From Acholoe squamosa (lineage: Eukaryota; Annelida; Polychaeta; Phyllodocida; Polynoidae), in assembly GCA_949317995.1 (NCBI GenBank), contig OX439038.1, positions 35,903,113 through 35,967,112 on the forward strand: a stretch of DNA of 64,000 bases, read 5' to 3'. Positions 1 to 10,500 of this stretch are shown one piece after another. The first letter of the stretch is position 1, and the number at the start of each line of letters is the position of its first letter. Below the pieces are notes generated by a model. The model searched no databases. It was not told the origin of the DNA and saw only the letters and a program-made list of their open reading frames with translations. A program made the position numbers and the translations under genes.

Positions 1-918
1 ACCTCCTTCGGTGGATTGCAACTTGTCCAGACTGTTGTAAAAACAAACCAGGACCTGGCCTGAGCAAATTACCCTTGTCTCAGGAGCTGTTTGGTGTCAG
101 ATTTGCTCGGATAGCTATCAACATCATAAGTGGATTCAATAAGACACCTAAGGAGAATGCATGTATGATGGTTGTGACAGACTATTACACAAAGTATACT
201 CGGGTGTTTCCCCTACCAAATCATAAGGCCGCTACATGTGCTGAAGCATTTGTAAAAGGCTGGATGCTACATTTGCCCGAACCAACCCATACCGGCCACA
301 ATCTGATGGCCAGGTGGAACGGTTTAACGGAACTCTGATACAAGTTCTGAAGCCTTTGGTGAATAGCCATCAGGATGATTGGGATGAACAGTGTGAGTTT
401 GTAGTACACACCTATAATAACACCATCCATGCAGCCACCAGTTGTACCCCTAACCTTTTGGTGTTCGGCGAGGACATAATAATGCCCGCCGACTTAGTGT
501 ATGGAGTAGTTGGAATTAATCCGGAAGCTCCTTTCAGTGTACTCTTTGTTGAATCACTTCGTGACAGATTTAAACAGGCATACAAAGTAGTTCGAAATGA
601 ACTACTTAAGAATGCTAAATGGCAGAAGGTGGGCTACGACACTAATGCTAAAAGAATACGTTTTAACCTAGGGGACAAAGTGCTAAGGTATTACAAGCCA
701 CTTGAAAGATTAAAGGTCGTGACACCTTGGGAGGGTCCATTTAAGATTATAACCATTGCCACGGTGATTATGAAGGATTGCTACACTGGTAAAGAATTGA
801 AAACCAATGTAGGGAAGCTCAGACCCTGGAAGGGATGCGAAGCAGCAGAGAGGGAATACAAATACCGACCCCCCAGCCAACCCAGAGGTGGCCTGAGGTG
901 ATAGTAACCGAGAAATGC

Positions 919-939
919 CCCAGAGGTCGGCCCAAGAAG
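919..939 (+). other. AT-hook motif in integrase tail, copy A
   Basis: These codons read PRGRPKK, the canonical AT-hook core that binds the minor groove of AT-rich DNA. The copy B integrase tail has RGRGRPKK at the matching place (57320-57343). The motif has outlived a frameshift just upstream. Confidence 0.7.
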
Positions 940-1024
940 TTCCTCAATGGCCCCCAGATGTAAAACTTAACAAACAAAAAAAAACAAGCATCCGAGGACC
1001 AATGTAGCTTCTGAAAAGAAGAAG

Positions 1025-1379
1025 CCCAGTGGGCACACAATGTTGCATCAACATTGACAACCAGTTGATGTTATGTTGATGGTGTTGATCAACCTCTTTT
1101 CAACAATTTTTCAATATTTGTATTTCAACGTTGTCAACCATCATTTCAACATCCAGTCAACAGTTGACATATCAATGTTGAAATATTGTTGTCAACTCAA
1201 CGTTGATTCAACATTGATTTGTCAATGTTGAATCAACAATATTGATTTCAATGTTGATACAATGTTGATTCAACATTGATATGTCAACAAAACAACTGTC
1301 AACGTTGTTTCAACCATAAATCAATGTTGATATGCAAACGTTGTTTCAACGCTGAATCAACATTGATGTGCCCAGTGGG
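1025..1379. mobile_element. Foldback element of CAACGTTG/CAACATTGA repeats, nested in copy A
   Basis: The stretch is built from many short units of the type TCAACATTGA and CAACGTTG in both orientations. CCCAGTGGG occurs in direct orientation at both ends (1025-1033 and 1371-1379). Reading inward, both ends continue as CACA followed closely by CAATGTTG in inverted orientation, so the 9-mer may be a target duplication or part of the terminal repeat. It interrupts the integrase tail of copy A and so inserted after copy A. No coding capacity is seen. Confidence 0.75.
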
Positions 1380-1567
1380 AGACGGTTCGGAAACGGCCAA
1401 ATCGTAAGAAATGGAAAAACGTGTCGCTGGGTGAAGGTATTACACATAGGAAAGGTCCTGCCATGGCTGTGCAGGACCCAGAAAAGGCTGTGGGTAATAC
1501 CAGGAAAAATAAAATGCTGACCGAGGGCGTCAGATGTAGTCCCAGGCTAAGGGCTGCTGTAACCTAA

Positions 1568-2037
1568 CCCAGTACACAACGAGTACCTGTGCGCCAAAAG
1601 TATATTCCCTCGGTGGAGTATCCAATGAGTGGTGGTCGGATAATCTGGTACATTCGCTATCTAGCGATGTATATACCACCAAGCTCCAGAAGATACCACC
1701 CCTGTAATAGCATGCGTTTGGTATACCGAGCCGAGCCCCAGTCCGGATCTAGTCTACGTGAGGGCACCACTGGTGGCAGCGGGAGATTGGACAACTAGGT
1801 CACTGGATAGCTCGCAGTGGGATCTTGCGAGACGAGAGCTTTGACGCCATATTGGTTCGACCCAGTTATAACTAGGGTGGAATCGTGGTGCTTAGACGCC
1901 ATTGATTTTCACTTCGGTTGTTCTGCATCCTCCCGAAGCTAGTAGTCGCAGCGAACACTCTTTTTAGTTGGACAAATCCTTCAGGAGGAGTCCAACTTAA
2001 CTGTCGCCAATTTTAAATTGGAAGTTGTTCTGCCGTA
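1568..2037 (+). promoter_or_regulatory. Integrase-ORF3 spacer, copy A, with conserved block
   Basis: This non-coding spacer corresponds to 57563-58071 in copy B. TACACAACGAGT just after the integrase stop matches TACACAACGGGT in copy B. A 36-base block from 1622 matches 57652 onward at 29 of 36 positions. CGCCATATT (1845-1853) fits the YY1 consensus CGCCATNTT, and copy B also has a YY1-type site before ORF3. The perfect TGACGTCA sites of copy B are absent here. Confidence 0.55.
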
Positions 2038-5017
2038 ATGGCACAGGGAACAATTGACTCTGTGCGTCAAGCCGCCAACATTGAGTTGGATGAAGACGAG
2101 GCTCCAGCAGCCGCGTCTCGGATGGAGGAAACAATGGAGACCTCTAATGCTGGCCTCGGACGCAAGCCAGAAGTGGAAGAGGCTGCTAACTGTCTCGCTG
2201 CATTGTTGACAGCCGAGGCAAATAGGCACCGTATGCCTCCTCCACCACCTCCGGGTCCAGTAGCATCTGCGTAGGGTTCTTCAGATCCAACTAGCACGGG
2301 CTGTGTTGGTATCCGATGGGATTTGCCGGAGGAATCCGACATGGATACTGACTCCACCATCACGCCGAGTTCGGTTGCAACAGGGCGAACTAAGAAATTA
2401 GTTCGCAAGCCTGCAGCGAAGGGACTCCTAACCGAGTCGGACCTCGAGGATGAGGAAATTCGGATAGCGGTCGAGAGGTCCAAGTCCGAGAGTGAGCCGG
2501 GTGCCAATATCCCAGAGGCAGCCGGTTTGGTTCCGGACGAGGACATCGCCCGCCAACAAGCTGCTGTGGAGGAAAAGCGTTGTGAGCTTTCCGCACAGCA
2601 GAAGGAGCTGATCGCTGTTCGCTGAGCCCAGCGCAAGCAACAGGCCTAGCTCAAGTCAGGTACTTCCTCAGATACCGATACCACCACCGGTAGCCGAAGG
2701 AGTACCAGGGGTAAAGGAAAGTGGTCTTGTAAAACGGTTTTCAGCCCTGAGCCCCCAGTTCAGCCCGTCAAGGGAAAGAAGAAGGAGAAGAAAAAGGAGA
2801 AGAAAGTGGTGAAGGAGAGTCCGGCTGCGCCTACTCCTACTTCTGTAAAGAAGGGGGACAAAGGCCAGCAGAAGGCTCCGACCCCAACCACCACAACAGT
2901 CACCACGCCTACCTCTGGTGCCTCAGTACACACTGTCACCACCAGCGGGTCGTCTGCTGTCACCTCGGTTGTGACTACGACTAATACTGTCAACACCAGT
3001 CAAGTCCAAACCAAGGGGGCCCAGATATACTCAAGCAGCGACTCGGGGAGCGAAAGCGACCCGGAGCTGCCCGAGTCAGCCAAGACTGAGTTAGATGCGG
3101 TGACGACATGAAAAGACATGACCACGGACGTCCCGAAGGATGACAATCAGAAGTTGATGTGGAAGAACACAGCCGAGAGATTTAAAGAGCGGGTCCCTCG
3201 CTGCTTCGCCGTCTGTGCTTATGACACGATCCACTATATGTGCCCGGGCGCCGTCAATATGGACGCTGACAGCGATGATGAATGAAATCTGGACCTAATG
3301 GTACACCGGTAGGAAAGTTCTACCTGATTTGGATTGTCCAGCTCAAATCCAAATTGGGTATAGTGTATAATTATGAGGCGAGAACAAAAGTTCAGTGGGC
3401 TATGACTCAGTGGGGACCCAATGGCAACCGTCGCAAGTGCCCATTTGAGTCTTGCCAGCTCTCGCTCACCGGAGAGAAGATCTTCAGCACCAAGCCTCGG
3501 TTCGCCAGGCATATCGTTGAGCACCATATGCACCACAAGCCCTTACTGAGGTGTATCCCTGGTGATAGACCGAGCAGGTTGTGTGATGGCACCTTCGTTA
3601 CCAACAGGCGCAGGGACATGGCTTTGCATTTGCAAAAAGCCCATGGAACTGGCCTGGAGAAGACCCGGAAGCGTGCGGTCAAGTGGTTCAACGAGCTGCT
3701 TGCGAACTGGGCTGAACTCCCGGTGAATCAGGTGAGGAAACTCGCGTTTGAGCCCGAGTTCTGCGCCTGGAAGAGTGGTAACATCACCACTTATTTCGCC
3801 GTGAACCCCTCGGGTTCAAAGTTTCAGCTTCCGACCGAAGGGCACGCGAAGCTGAAAAAGTGGAGAGGTGACGACAGGAGGGAGAAGGAGAAGCAGGCTC
3901 GTTTGAAGGGAGCTGCCGGGGCACAAACCCCAGCCACACCCCAGAAACGAACCCGTTCGGACCGATCCAAAAGCCCCGCTGGCTCTAAGGATCAGTCCAG
4001 ACCAGCCAACCCAGCTGATTGTCGCCAGTCCGGACAGCAAGTCTTGGCGCTGGACATGCCTGGTTACCAAACATCACGTGTGGTTAGCCAGGCCGTACCA
4101 CCTCCACCTGGTTTCTCTGCTGGAGCTCAAGCCCTCCGGGTGTTGACACCAATGACCCGGATGGTTGGCAGAGCTTCATGGGCCACAGCACTGGACACGG
4201 TGCGTGGTGGGCCAGTGAGGACACCACGGATGAACAGCACCAAGCATACCGGGAGTATATGGTGAAGTTCCCTGCTATGGGACCCGCAGGACCCGAATCC
4301 CAAGTCCTGACCTCCTCGGGTACAGCTAAAGCTGGGGGGAGGGGCCGTGGTGGATGCGAGTCCGGCGCTACGGTTGAGGGGTCTGTTGTCCCTAGTGCAG
4401 GCGCGCCACCTGTTGCTGTACCCCCTCCTGCTCAGGTACCAACCGCCACTCCATTTGTGGACCCCCGGTTCCCCGTAATGGGACTGGTGGCTAACACTCT
4501 TGCTGGACTTGAGGATCCAGAAACGTTCGTGGACCACCAGGACAAACGCACATGTAGGATCCAAAATGATCCAAAATGGCAGGTACTTCACCATCAGAAG
4601 TCTACCGAATACTGGTGGGATGTGACTGAAGCCACCTTCAATCTCGTTTACGAGATGCAGAAGCGTGAGGAGGATAAGATCAAGGAGCAGGAGATGAAGC
4701 GAGTCGAAGAGGCTTACAAAGCCTGTGTTGAAAAGCGAAGGGAAGCAGAGAAGCTTAAAGAGTTTCACGCCACTGAGAACTTGAAGTACAAAACCAGGTA
4801 CAAGGAGGCGGACCTCAAATTCTTCCTCTGCTTCGGTAAGCATCTCGATGACTGGGACGGCAAAATGTCGTCTCTGGTCGTCCCTTTGGATGCTGACACG
4901 GGAGCAGCGGGAGGTAGTTCGTCTGAGGGCGTTGGTGATTTGAGTTTGCGTCTATTAGACGTGGACCCAAACACCGGGAACCTTAAGCTTCTCGATGAAG
5001 AGGAGTGTAGCAGCTAG
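2038..5017 (+). pseudogene. ORF3 remnant, zinc-finger accessory gene, copy A
   Basis: Reading starts at ATG 2038 and runs in one frame to about 3290, with in-frame stops at 2272, 2623, 2647, 3109 and 3283. It then moves to a second frame (3282-4265) and a third (4178-5017). Homology to copy B ORF3 is clear in three places: a CF-x2-CAY...CP cysteine cluster (about 3200-3245); two zinc-finger-like units (CPFESC from 3438 with RFARHIVEHH, then C-x9-C with ALHLQKAH); and the C-terminal FFLCFGKHLDDWDG motif after a charged coiled coil. The N-terminal third is acidic, then Lys-rich and Thr/Ser-rich. The protein is not recognised beyond these motifs. The decay is largely by nonsense mutation. Confidence 0.85.
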
Positions 5018-5808
5018 GCTCCAAACCAGGAGTCGGCTGAGAAGATGGACATGGACGACGAGTCTACTGACTTGTAGGTGTCCATCTGCCGGCTACTTTG
5101 TACCCGAGGGTAAAGGCATCTGTTATATGCCAGAGATCATTCTCGGATGACCACCCGGAACCTACGGACTGGAATGACGACCTGCAGCTAGATGGACACT
5201 ACCCGAACTACTCGTGGACCACCACTCGTAAGGGGGCTCCATCTACACATCTTCATCAGGGCACAGCACAACAGCAACGTCGCTTGCCACCACACTTATG
5301 TCGCCGGATGGAGCTGCAGAAACCAGTCATTCCAGGTTCGCCGGAAGTCAAATTTTTATTGTACGGGTGATTCTACTATCCTGGTAGGACACCTATTTAC
5401 TTTTTAATAATTGTTTGTATATATTTTTATAAAATATGAAACAAAACAAAAAAATTTTCGGGTTAATACTATACTACAACTAATTTCAATCACTCTCGGA
5501 TATGTCTATAAATATTTATAAGGTTAATGCTATATGTTAATAATTGTATAACTTTGTAATAATATTACTTAATAATATAGGTCGATGGTACATAAGGTGC
5601 CACTTCCTATCCGGTTATACTTATATACTTCGGGTTATATGTGACGATGCCTATTTATGTACATAATATTTATAATGCCCCTCTATTGTTATATTAGTTC
5701 TGTAACTACTATATCTTAGACTTACCTGTGTAAATAGTTAATATATATTATACGAAGGTTTAAAATAGTCCATTGTAACACTTACCCTAGGTAAAGTCTA
5801 GGGGGGGA
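5018..5808 (+). other. 3' non-coding region and polypurine tract, copy A
   Basis: This AT-rich stretch follows ORF3 as in copy B. Its start holds short open stretches without recognisable homology. GGGGGGGA at 5801-5808 abuts the LTR start TGTAG and fits a polypurine tract priming plus-strand synthesis. Confidence 0.75.
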
Positions 5809-6169
5809 TGTAGGGGCTGGCATCGTTGTATATATACTAGTGCAGATCATCCGAGAGATGTTCCCGTGTGTTGCTTGTTCCTTCTATGCCAACCAGGTGT
5901 CGCTTCGCGATACCCATTTGGTACAAGAGGGGGCAGCACCACGCCTCGCATCCAGCTCCTACTAAGGAGCCGGACGATCGGCAGAAGGGGACTGGACCTC
6001 GTCCAGTCCACACACGTTACTAGACCTTCTCAGGAAACAATAAAGGCCATCCGAGCAGATGGAATGTTAAGGGCTTTGCCCAACCCGAACCTCTCGTGTT
6101 GTGTATTGATTATAGTCACTAAGCGAGCCTAAGAGCCACCCATATCGATACACCAAACGAACCATTACA
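5809..6169 (+). repeat. 3' LTR of copy A
   Basis: The 361-bp LTR starts TGTAGGGG right after the polypurine tract and ends CGAACCATTACA, the same last 12 bases as the copy B LTRs. It has a TATATATA stretch near 5829 and AATAAA at 6039-6044, the latter in the same AATAAAGRCC context as copy B. The interior otherwise differs from copy B, as expected for a related but distinct subfamily. Confidence 0.82.
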
Positions 6170-6602
6170 CAAATAAGGAATGATCGATTTGAAAACATCT
6201 AAAACCGGAAGTGATGCGCGTTGCTATGGCATTGCGCATACACAGAGAGAGCTAGCCTCAATCCAGTCGTAATTCTTGTATCTTTTTCAATTTTTTTTCA
6301 ATACTAAACCATCAGAAGGGGATGTTATCTATTCAAATCGATTAATATTGCCCCAAATGCATGGATTACATGTTAAAACTCATTAATTTCAAGTTAAATT
6401 CATAGAATCTATCATTTCTCCTTCGATAAAAGACTTTGAAATCTGTCAATACACAGCTGAGAAATAGTCATTGATTCATTTGTGCATCATGCCTTGACTG
6501 GTATGATGCACTCTATTTCAGCAACCATTGGGAATATGGGTCTAAAAGTTTAAAAATAGAATTGGCATAGTGGAAAAGCTTGAAATTGATATATTACATG
6601 TT

Positions 6603-6930
6603 CAGGGGTGTGAAATCTCCGCGAAAAAGCGGAATTCCGGGTTTTTGATGGTCAGAAAGATCATTCTTGAGATCTATGCAAATCCACTGAGAAAAGGATT
6701 TACCACTTATGGGGGGGGGGGGTCTGACTTAGGATTTCTGCCAATATCATTGCAGATGGAGAAATTATCATTGCAGATGGAGAAATTGTAGTATTCCAAT
6801 GTTAATTCCAAACAAAGGATGTTAAATTATGCACAAAGAACATTTAGATCACTTTTATCTTACTGAACTGAACTATCATGCAGGTATAATGCGCTTCAGA
6901 GGAAATGGGTTTTTGGATTTCACATCCCTG
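6603..6930. mobile_element. CAGGG-ended MITE with 6-bp target duplication, copy 1
   Basis: The left end CAGGGGTGTGAAAT is mirrored by ATTTCACATCCCTG on the right. CATGTT flanks both sides (6597-6602 and 6931-6936) as a perfect 6-bp target duplication. It contains a G-run and is homologous to 37403-37759. Ends beginning CAGGG fit hAT-type elements, although those usually give 8-bp duplications. Confidence 0.82.
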
Positions 6931-7029
6931 CATGTTGAAACCCCTTGATAAACAGCAGATAAAGAACCATTGATTCATTGGTGCATCATGCCTTGACTGA
7001 TATTTGTCAAAATATGTCAGTACCTGTGC

Positions 7030-7200
7030 ACTATTTGTCAGCAATTAGTCGATATATGTTAATAATTACTCACTATTTGTCAGCAATTAGTCAATATATG
7101 TCAGTAATTACTCACTATTTGTCAGCAAGGCGATGAAGTCCCTCCTGGCTTATCTGTGTTTCCATACACTTAAAGTGACGATACCACCCTTAAGGCATCC
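7030..7200 (+). repeat. Interspersed repeat with tandem CACTATTTGTCAGCAA units
   Basis: Three units starting CACTATTTGTCAGCAA lie near 7030, 7072 and 7115, followed by a non-tandem tail. Both parts recur at 40588-40803, so this is a dispersed family carrying an internal tandem. Confidence 0.65.
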
Positions 7201-7368
7201 AAGAAACCTTGTTCAAATCTTAATTGATAATTGATTTTGAATGCAACAAGCATATGCGTTTTACCCATTTGCGAAGTGGGTTCAGATTCAAGGTCCTTTA
7301 TTGATTTGCTCCTCCATTAGAGTATGACTGTTTGAATGAATGAAAAGAAAAAGTTTTCATGTTTGCAG

Positions 7369-7547
7369 TCAGGTGAGCCATCAGACCTCGAGGTACAGAT
7401 GGAAGTGGAACGTCTGGTGGTGAAGGACTTTGCCACTGAGCAGTGCATCATGTCAGAGCGTCCCGATATTCTTGAAGTTCACACCACATCCCAACCCAAC
7501 TCTACTCGTGAATCAACCCGCAAAGCAAAAAAGAAGCAGAAACCAAA
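7369..7547 (+). CDS. HYDIN: HYDIN exon 1 of window
   Basis: The acceptor is gtttgcag and the donor gtaagt; the exon starts in phase 0 and ends in phase 2. It begins SGEPSDLEV and ends in a basic stretch (KAKKKQK). It links two ASH-type domains. Confidence 0.85.
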
Positions 7548-10500
7548 GTAAGTATTTCACTGTGTGGAATTGAGATAGAAAACGCCAAAATGATAATTTC
7601 ACTATTGCGGTTTGTGCTGGGTTATACTGACTGTCTTAGTGGTCATTTACACCAGCAGCTCTTTCTCATCCCTGTATGTTGCACTTGCATGATGTAAAAA
7701 TTACAAACTAAATCTTTTTTTTTTTGTCAGACCTCGTCTACCTGATTATGTGCTGGACTTTGGTCATGTAGTTCTCGGCACTGTTCGCACACACATTGTC
7801 CGTGCCACAAACACAGGTTGGTTCCCCACATCCTTCTCAGTAGACCGGGACCACATTTACAACCAAGGCTTTAATGTGGAGCTCGACAGAGTAAGACAGT
7901 TACCTGGTGCACCAGACCATGAGACTGTGGACTTTGTTGTGAGTTTCGACCCCCGCGGAGCCAACCTTGGACTGGGTGAAGTGGAAAGCATTGTGCCTAT
8001 CAATGTAAGTTAGACATTACAGATGGATTGCTGTGTTCACTTCGTTTTCTCATTGTATAATCACCGTAGTACCCTGCTCATAAGCCACAGGTTTTACGCA
8101 AATCGTAGGCTTAACGTATCATCTAGTAACATCCCAAAGTCATGGAGCCCCTTATAAGCAGGGTACATTTACTATAGAACTATACAAAACTTCAAAAATC
8201 AAGCAATAGATGTTTTGTACCTGTGTGTAGTCATGAGGTACAAACTGTAACCGTGTGCTTCAAGATGTATCAGCGATTATCAGTATCAGTAAAAGAGATA
8301 CTTTATTTAGTACCAGTCATTTTGACTCTTGTTGAAACAATATGAATTATCCATGGAATATATAGCTACATTGCTTTGCTTGGTGTAGATTGTCGGTGGA
8401 CCCCAGGTCTGCATCTATGTGAAGTCCAACGTGACAATGCCAGATATGCAGATTTCTACAGATGTGTTGGACTTTAATGAAGTTCGCTGTGGTGAATGTA
8501 AAGTAATAACTGTCCAACTTCACAACCACAAGCATGTCCGCTGTGAGTGGAACTCTCTCCCTACAGACAAGGACCGCAAACGGGTAAGACAGTCACTATT
8601 ACTGACACACGCTTTCAGAATTACTGACACATGCTTTCAGAATGATGTTTGATATATTTGGTGGCAATATCTGCAGAGGACATGAATAACTGGATTAAAC
8701 GAATCTCTCGCTTTTTATGCAGGATTGCCAACTCTCACGCAATTGGCTGTACTATTTACAGGGCCACCCTCTACTGGAGTGTGTGCCAATGCGTGAGAGT
8801 TGGCAACCCTGTTTATGTGATTGACTAGACGTCAATCACATACTTATATATACATAAACCACAGCACAAAACCACATTGAAACAAAGAGGGATTCTGACA
8901 GACATAGGAACGAAGAGGGAAATTTGGTCTATACTGTGTCTCTGCTGAATTACCTACACATCTGTGTTTGTCTATATGTATTTAGTACATGGTATAGTTG
9001 TAGTCAGTCCATTGACAACAGTGGTTATTAAGAGAGTAATGAATGGGCTAACGGGCACCAAATTCATTGTATCATAGGATATCGTAACGAGTGGCCATAG
9101 GCCACAAGTTACGATATCCTACGATACACTGAATGAGGTGCCCGATAGCCCATTCAATACTGTTTTTATTACACGATTAATCAATAAAAAATCAATAAAT
9201 TATCAATAGAATATCAATAAAAACAAGTTGAAAAAAAAAAATCCTTCCCCGGGACTCGAAGCCTGCCATAGTGTGTGTACACACGGCGAAAAAAAAAGAT
9301 TCGCCCGGCCCGGGATTCGTCCCGCCTACCTCTAGCAGCTGAGCGCAATGCGCTAACCACTAGACCACCAGGTACACACCTCGGCGCCCAGCTTGGCTTG
9401 GTTTGAACGCATCCAGCAGTCGTCTATAATTATAATGCTATTCTAACCTTGCGCATGTGAGAGTTGTTGTGGGGGGACACAGCCATATCAATGACTTATA
9501 CAGACCTGGTTCTAACCAAGTGTATCTCGTCAGTCCCTGTGGCGCACTGCATAGGGAGTTGGATTTGGGATCAGGAGACTGCAGGTTCAACCCCTACCCT
9601 GGCAATGAAAATTTTGTGGGTTTTAACATGTAATATATGACATGTTAGGACATGTGACATATGACATGTTAGGACATGTAAGGAGTGCTGATATCCTGGA
9701 TATCAGCACTCCTAGGAGTGCCACCATTCAGGATATCAGCACTCCTAAGACCTGCAATATCGTCAGGTATCAGAATGGGAATATCCAGAAAAAGCACCCA
9801 AAATCACAGAGGTCGTGTAATAAGTGGACACAACAGCTATTATTTACACCTCAGAGACAGAGAATAGCTTATGTAACAGTATGTCTCCATACTGGGGTGG
9901 TCACAGGTCAGTGGCTATGAACAATAAGGGATTAAGGTATTTCTTTTAGCCTGCATGCACCAGTGGTCATTAACCCCTTCAGGGCCACATAGCAGCAGTA
10001 CAGGCACACATAGTTGGTATAAAATTATCAACCCTACAAGGGCATTGAACATAGAACATGGGATTCAATTACACGTAGGCCTAAGGCCTAGACTTGACCT
10101 TAATAATACAAGTGATTTGCAAAAAACAACAACAAAAAAAACATGTGTCAATGGTATAATGGGTGTGTTTTTTCCCCTCTTTGATTATGTTTTACTTAAA
10201 ATGGATTAGAAAGTATTTTGCACCATTTAAAACTAATATTTTTCGCTGCAAAACAGGAGGCTAAACAACAGAAGGTTTGTTTTAATTTTGCTATACAAAA
10301 GATTTCTAATGTTGTCTCATTCAGCTGTAGTGACTATGCTAATCATGCCCTCAGAATACCAAGTGCTAAATGCATTGGTATGAAAGTAATTATGATTAGT
10401 AACTACTTTGTATTATTACTACACATACTAGTTCTAATTAGTCACTATATTGATATTTACTGATACTATAAACTTGATATAATCTCACTAACCCTCATGT

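Larger units (their letters stand above)
1..1567 (+). pseudogene. Integrase remnant (3' end of pol), copy A
   Basis: Pieces of this stretch match the copy B integrase: the CxxC end of the zinc-binding region near 30-45, the first part of the catalytic core (75-270), and the core end plus C-terminal domain (314-901) with a GPF motif near 735. The first catalytic Asp is changed to Asn (RIAINII here, RIGVDII in copy B). The segment carrying the second Asp is deleted between about 268 and 272. The frame shifts again near 890, after which an AT-hook is encoded at 919-939. A foldback element (1025-1379) splits the basic tail, which resumes at about 1381 and ends in SPRLRAAVT before TAA at 1565-1567, matching the copy B tail end. 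The enzyme must be dead. Confidence 0.88.
1..6169 (+). mobile_element. Degenerate Ty3/gypsy LTR retrotransposon, copy A (3' part)
   Basis: The window opens inside an integrase gene. Downstream, in order, come an ORF3 remnant (2038-5017), an AT-rich non-coding stretch, a G-rich polypurine tract (5801-5808) and a 3' LTR (5809-6169). The layout matches copy B at 50029-62902, and the two share integrase, ORF3 motifs and LTR ends (TGTAG at the start, CGAACCATTACA at the finish). The element is broken by stops, frameshifts, an internal integrase deletion and a nested foldback insertion, so it is old and inactive. Gag, protease, RT and the 5' LTR would lie left of the window. It sits in sense orientation upstream of the first visible HYDIN exon and so probably in a HYDIN intron; that placement is inference. 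Confidence 0.9.
6170..7368 (+). other. Probable HYDIN intron, 3' part
   Basis: No coding exon was recognised between copy A and the first HYDIN exon. The stretch holds a CAGGG-ended element (6603-6930) and a tandem repeat (7030-7130). It ends with the acceptor gtttgcag at 7361-7368. Confidence 0.7.

Noticed and set aside
3234-4843. Minus-strand open frames over copy A ORF3
   Set aside because: They are shadows of the plus-strand zinc-finger gene and have no motifs of their own.
9313-9372. Functional tRNA-Glu gene on the minus strand
   Set aside because: The A box is good but the T-arm lacks GGTTC and the anticodon arm does not fit; a tRNA-derived repeat is more likely.
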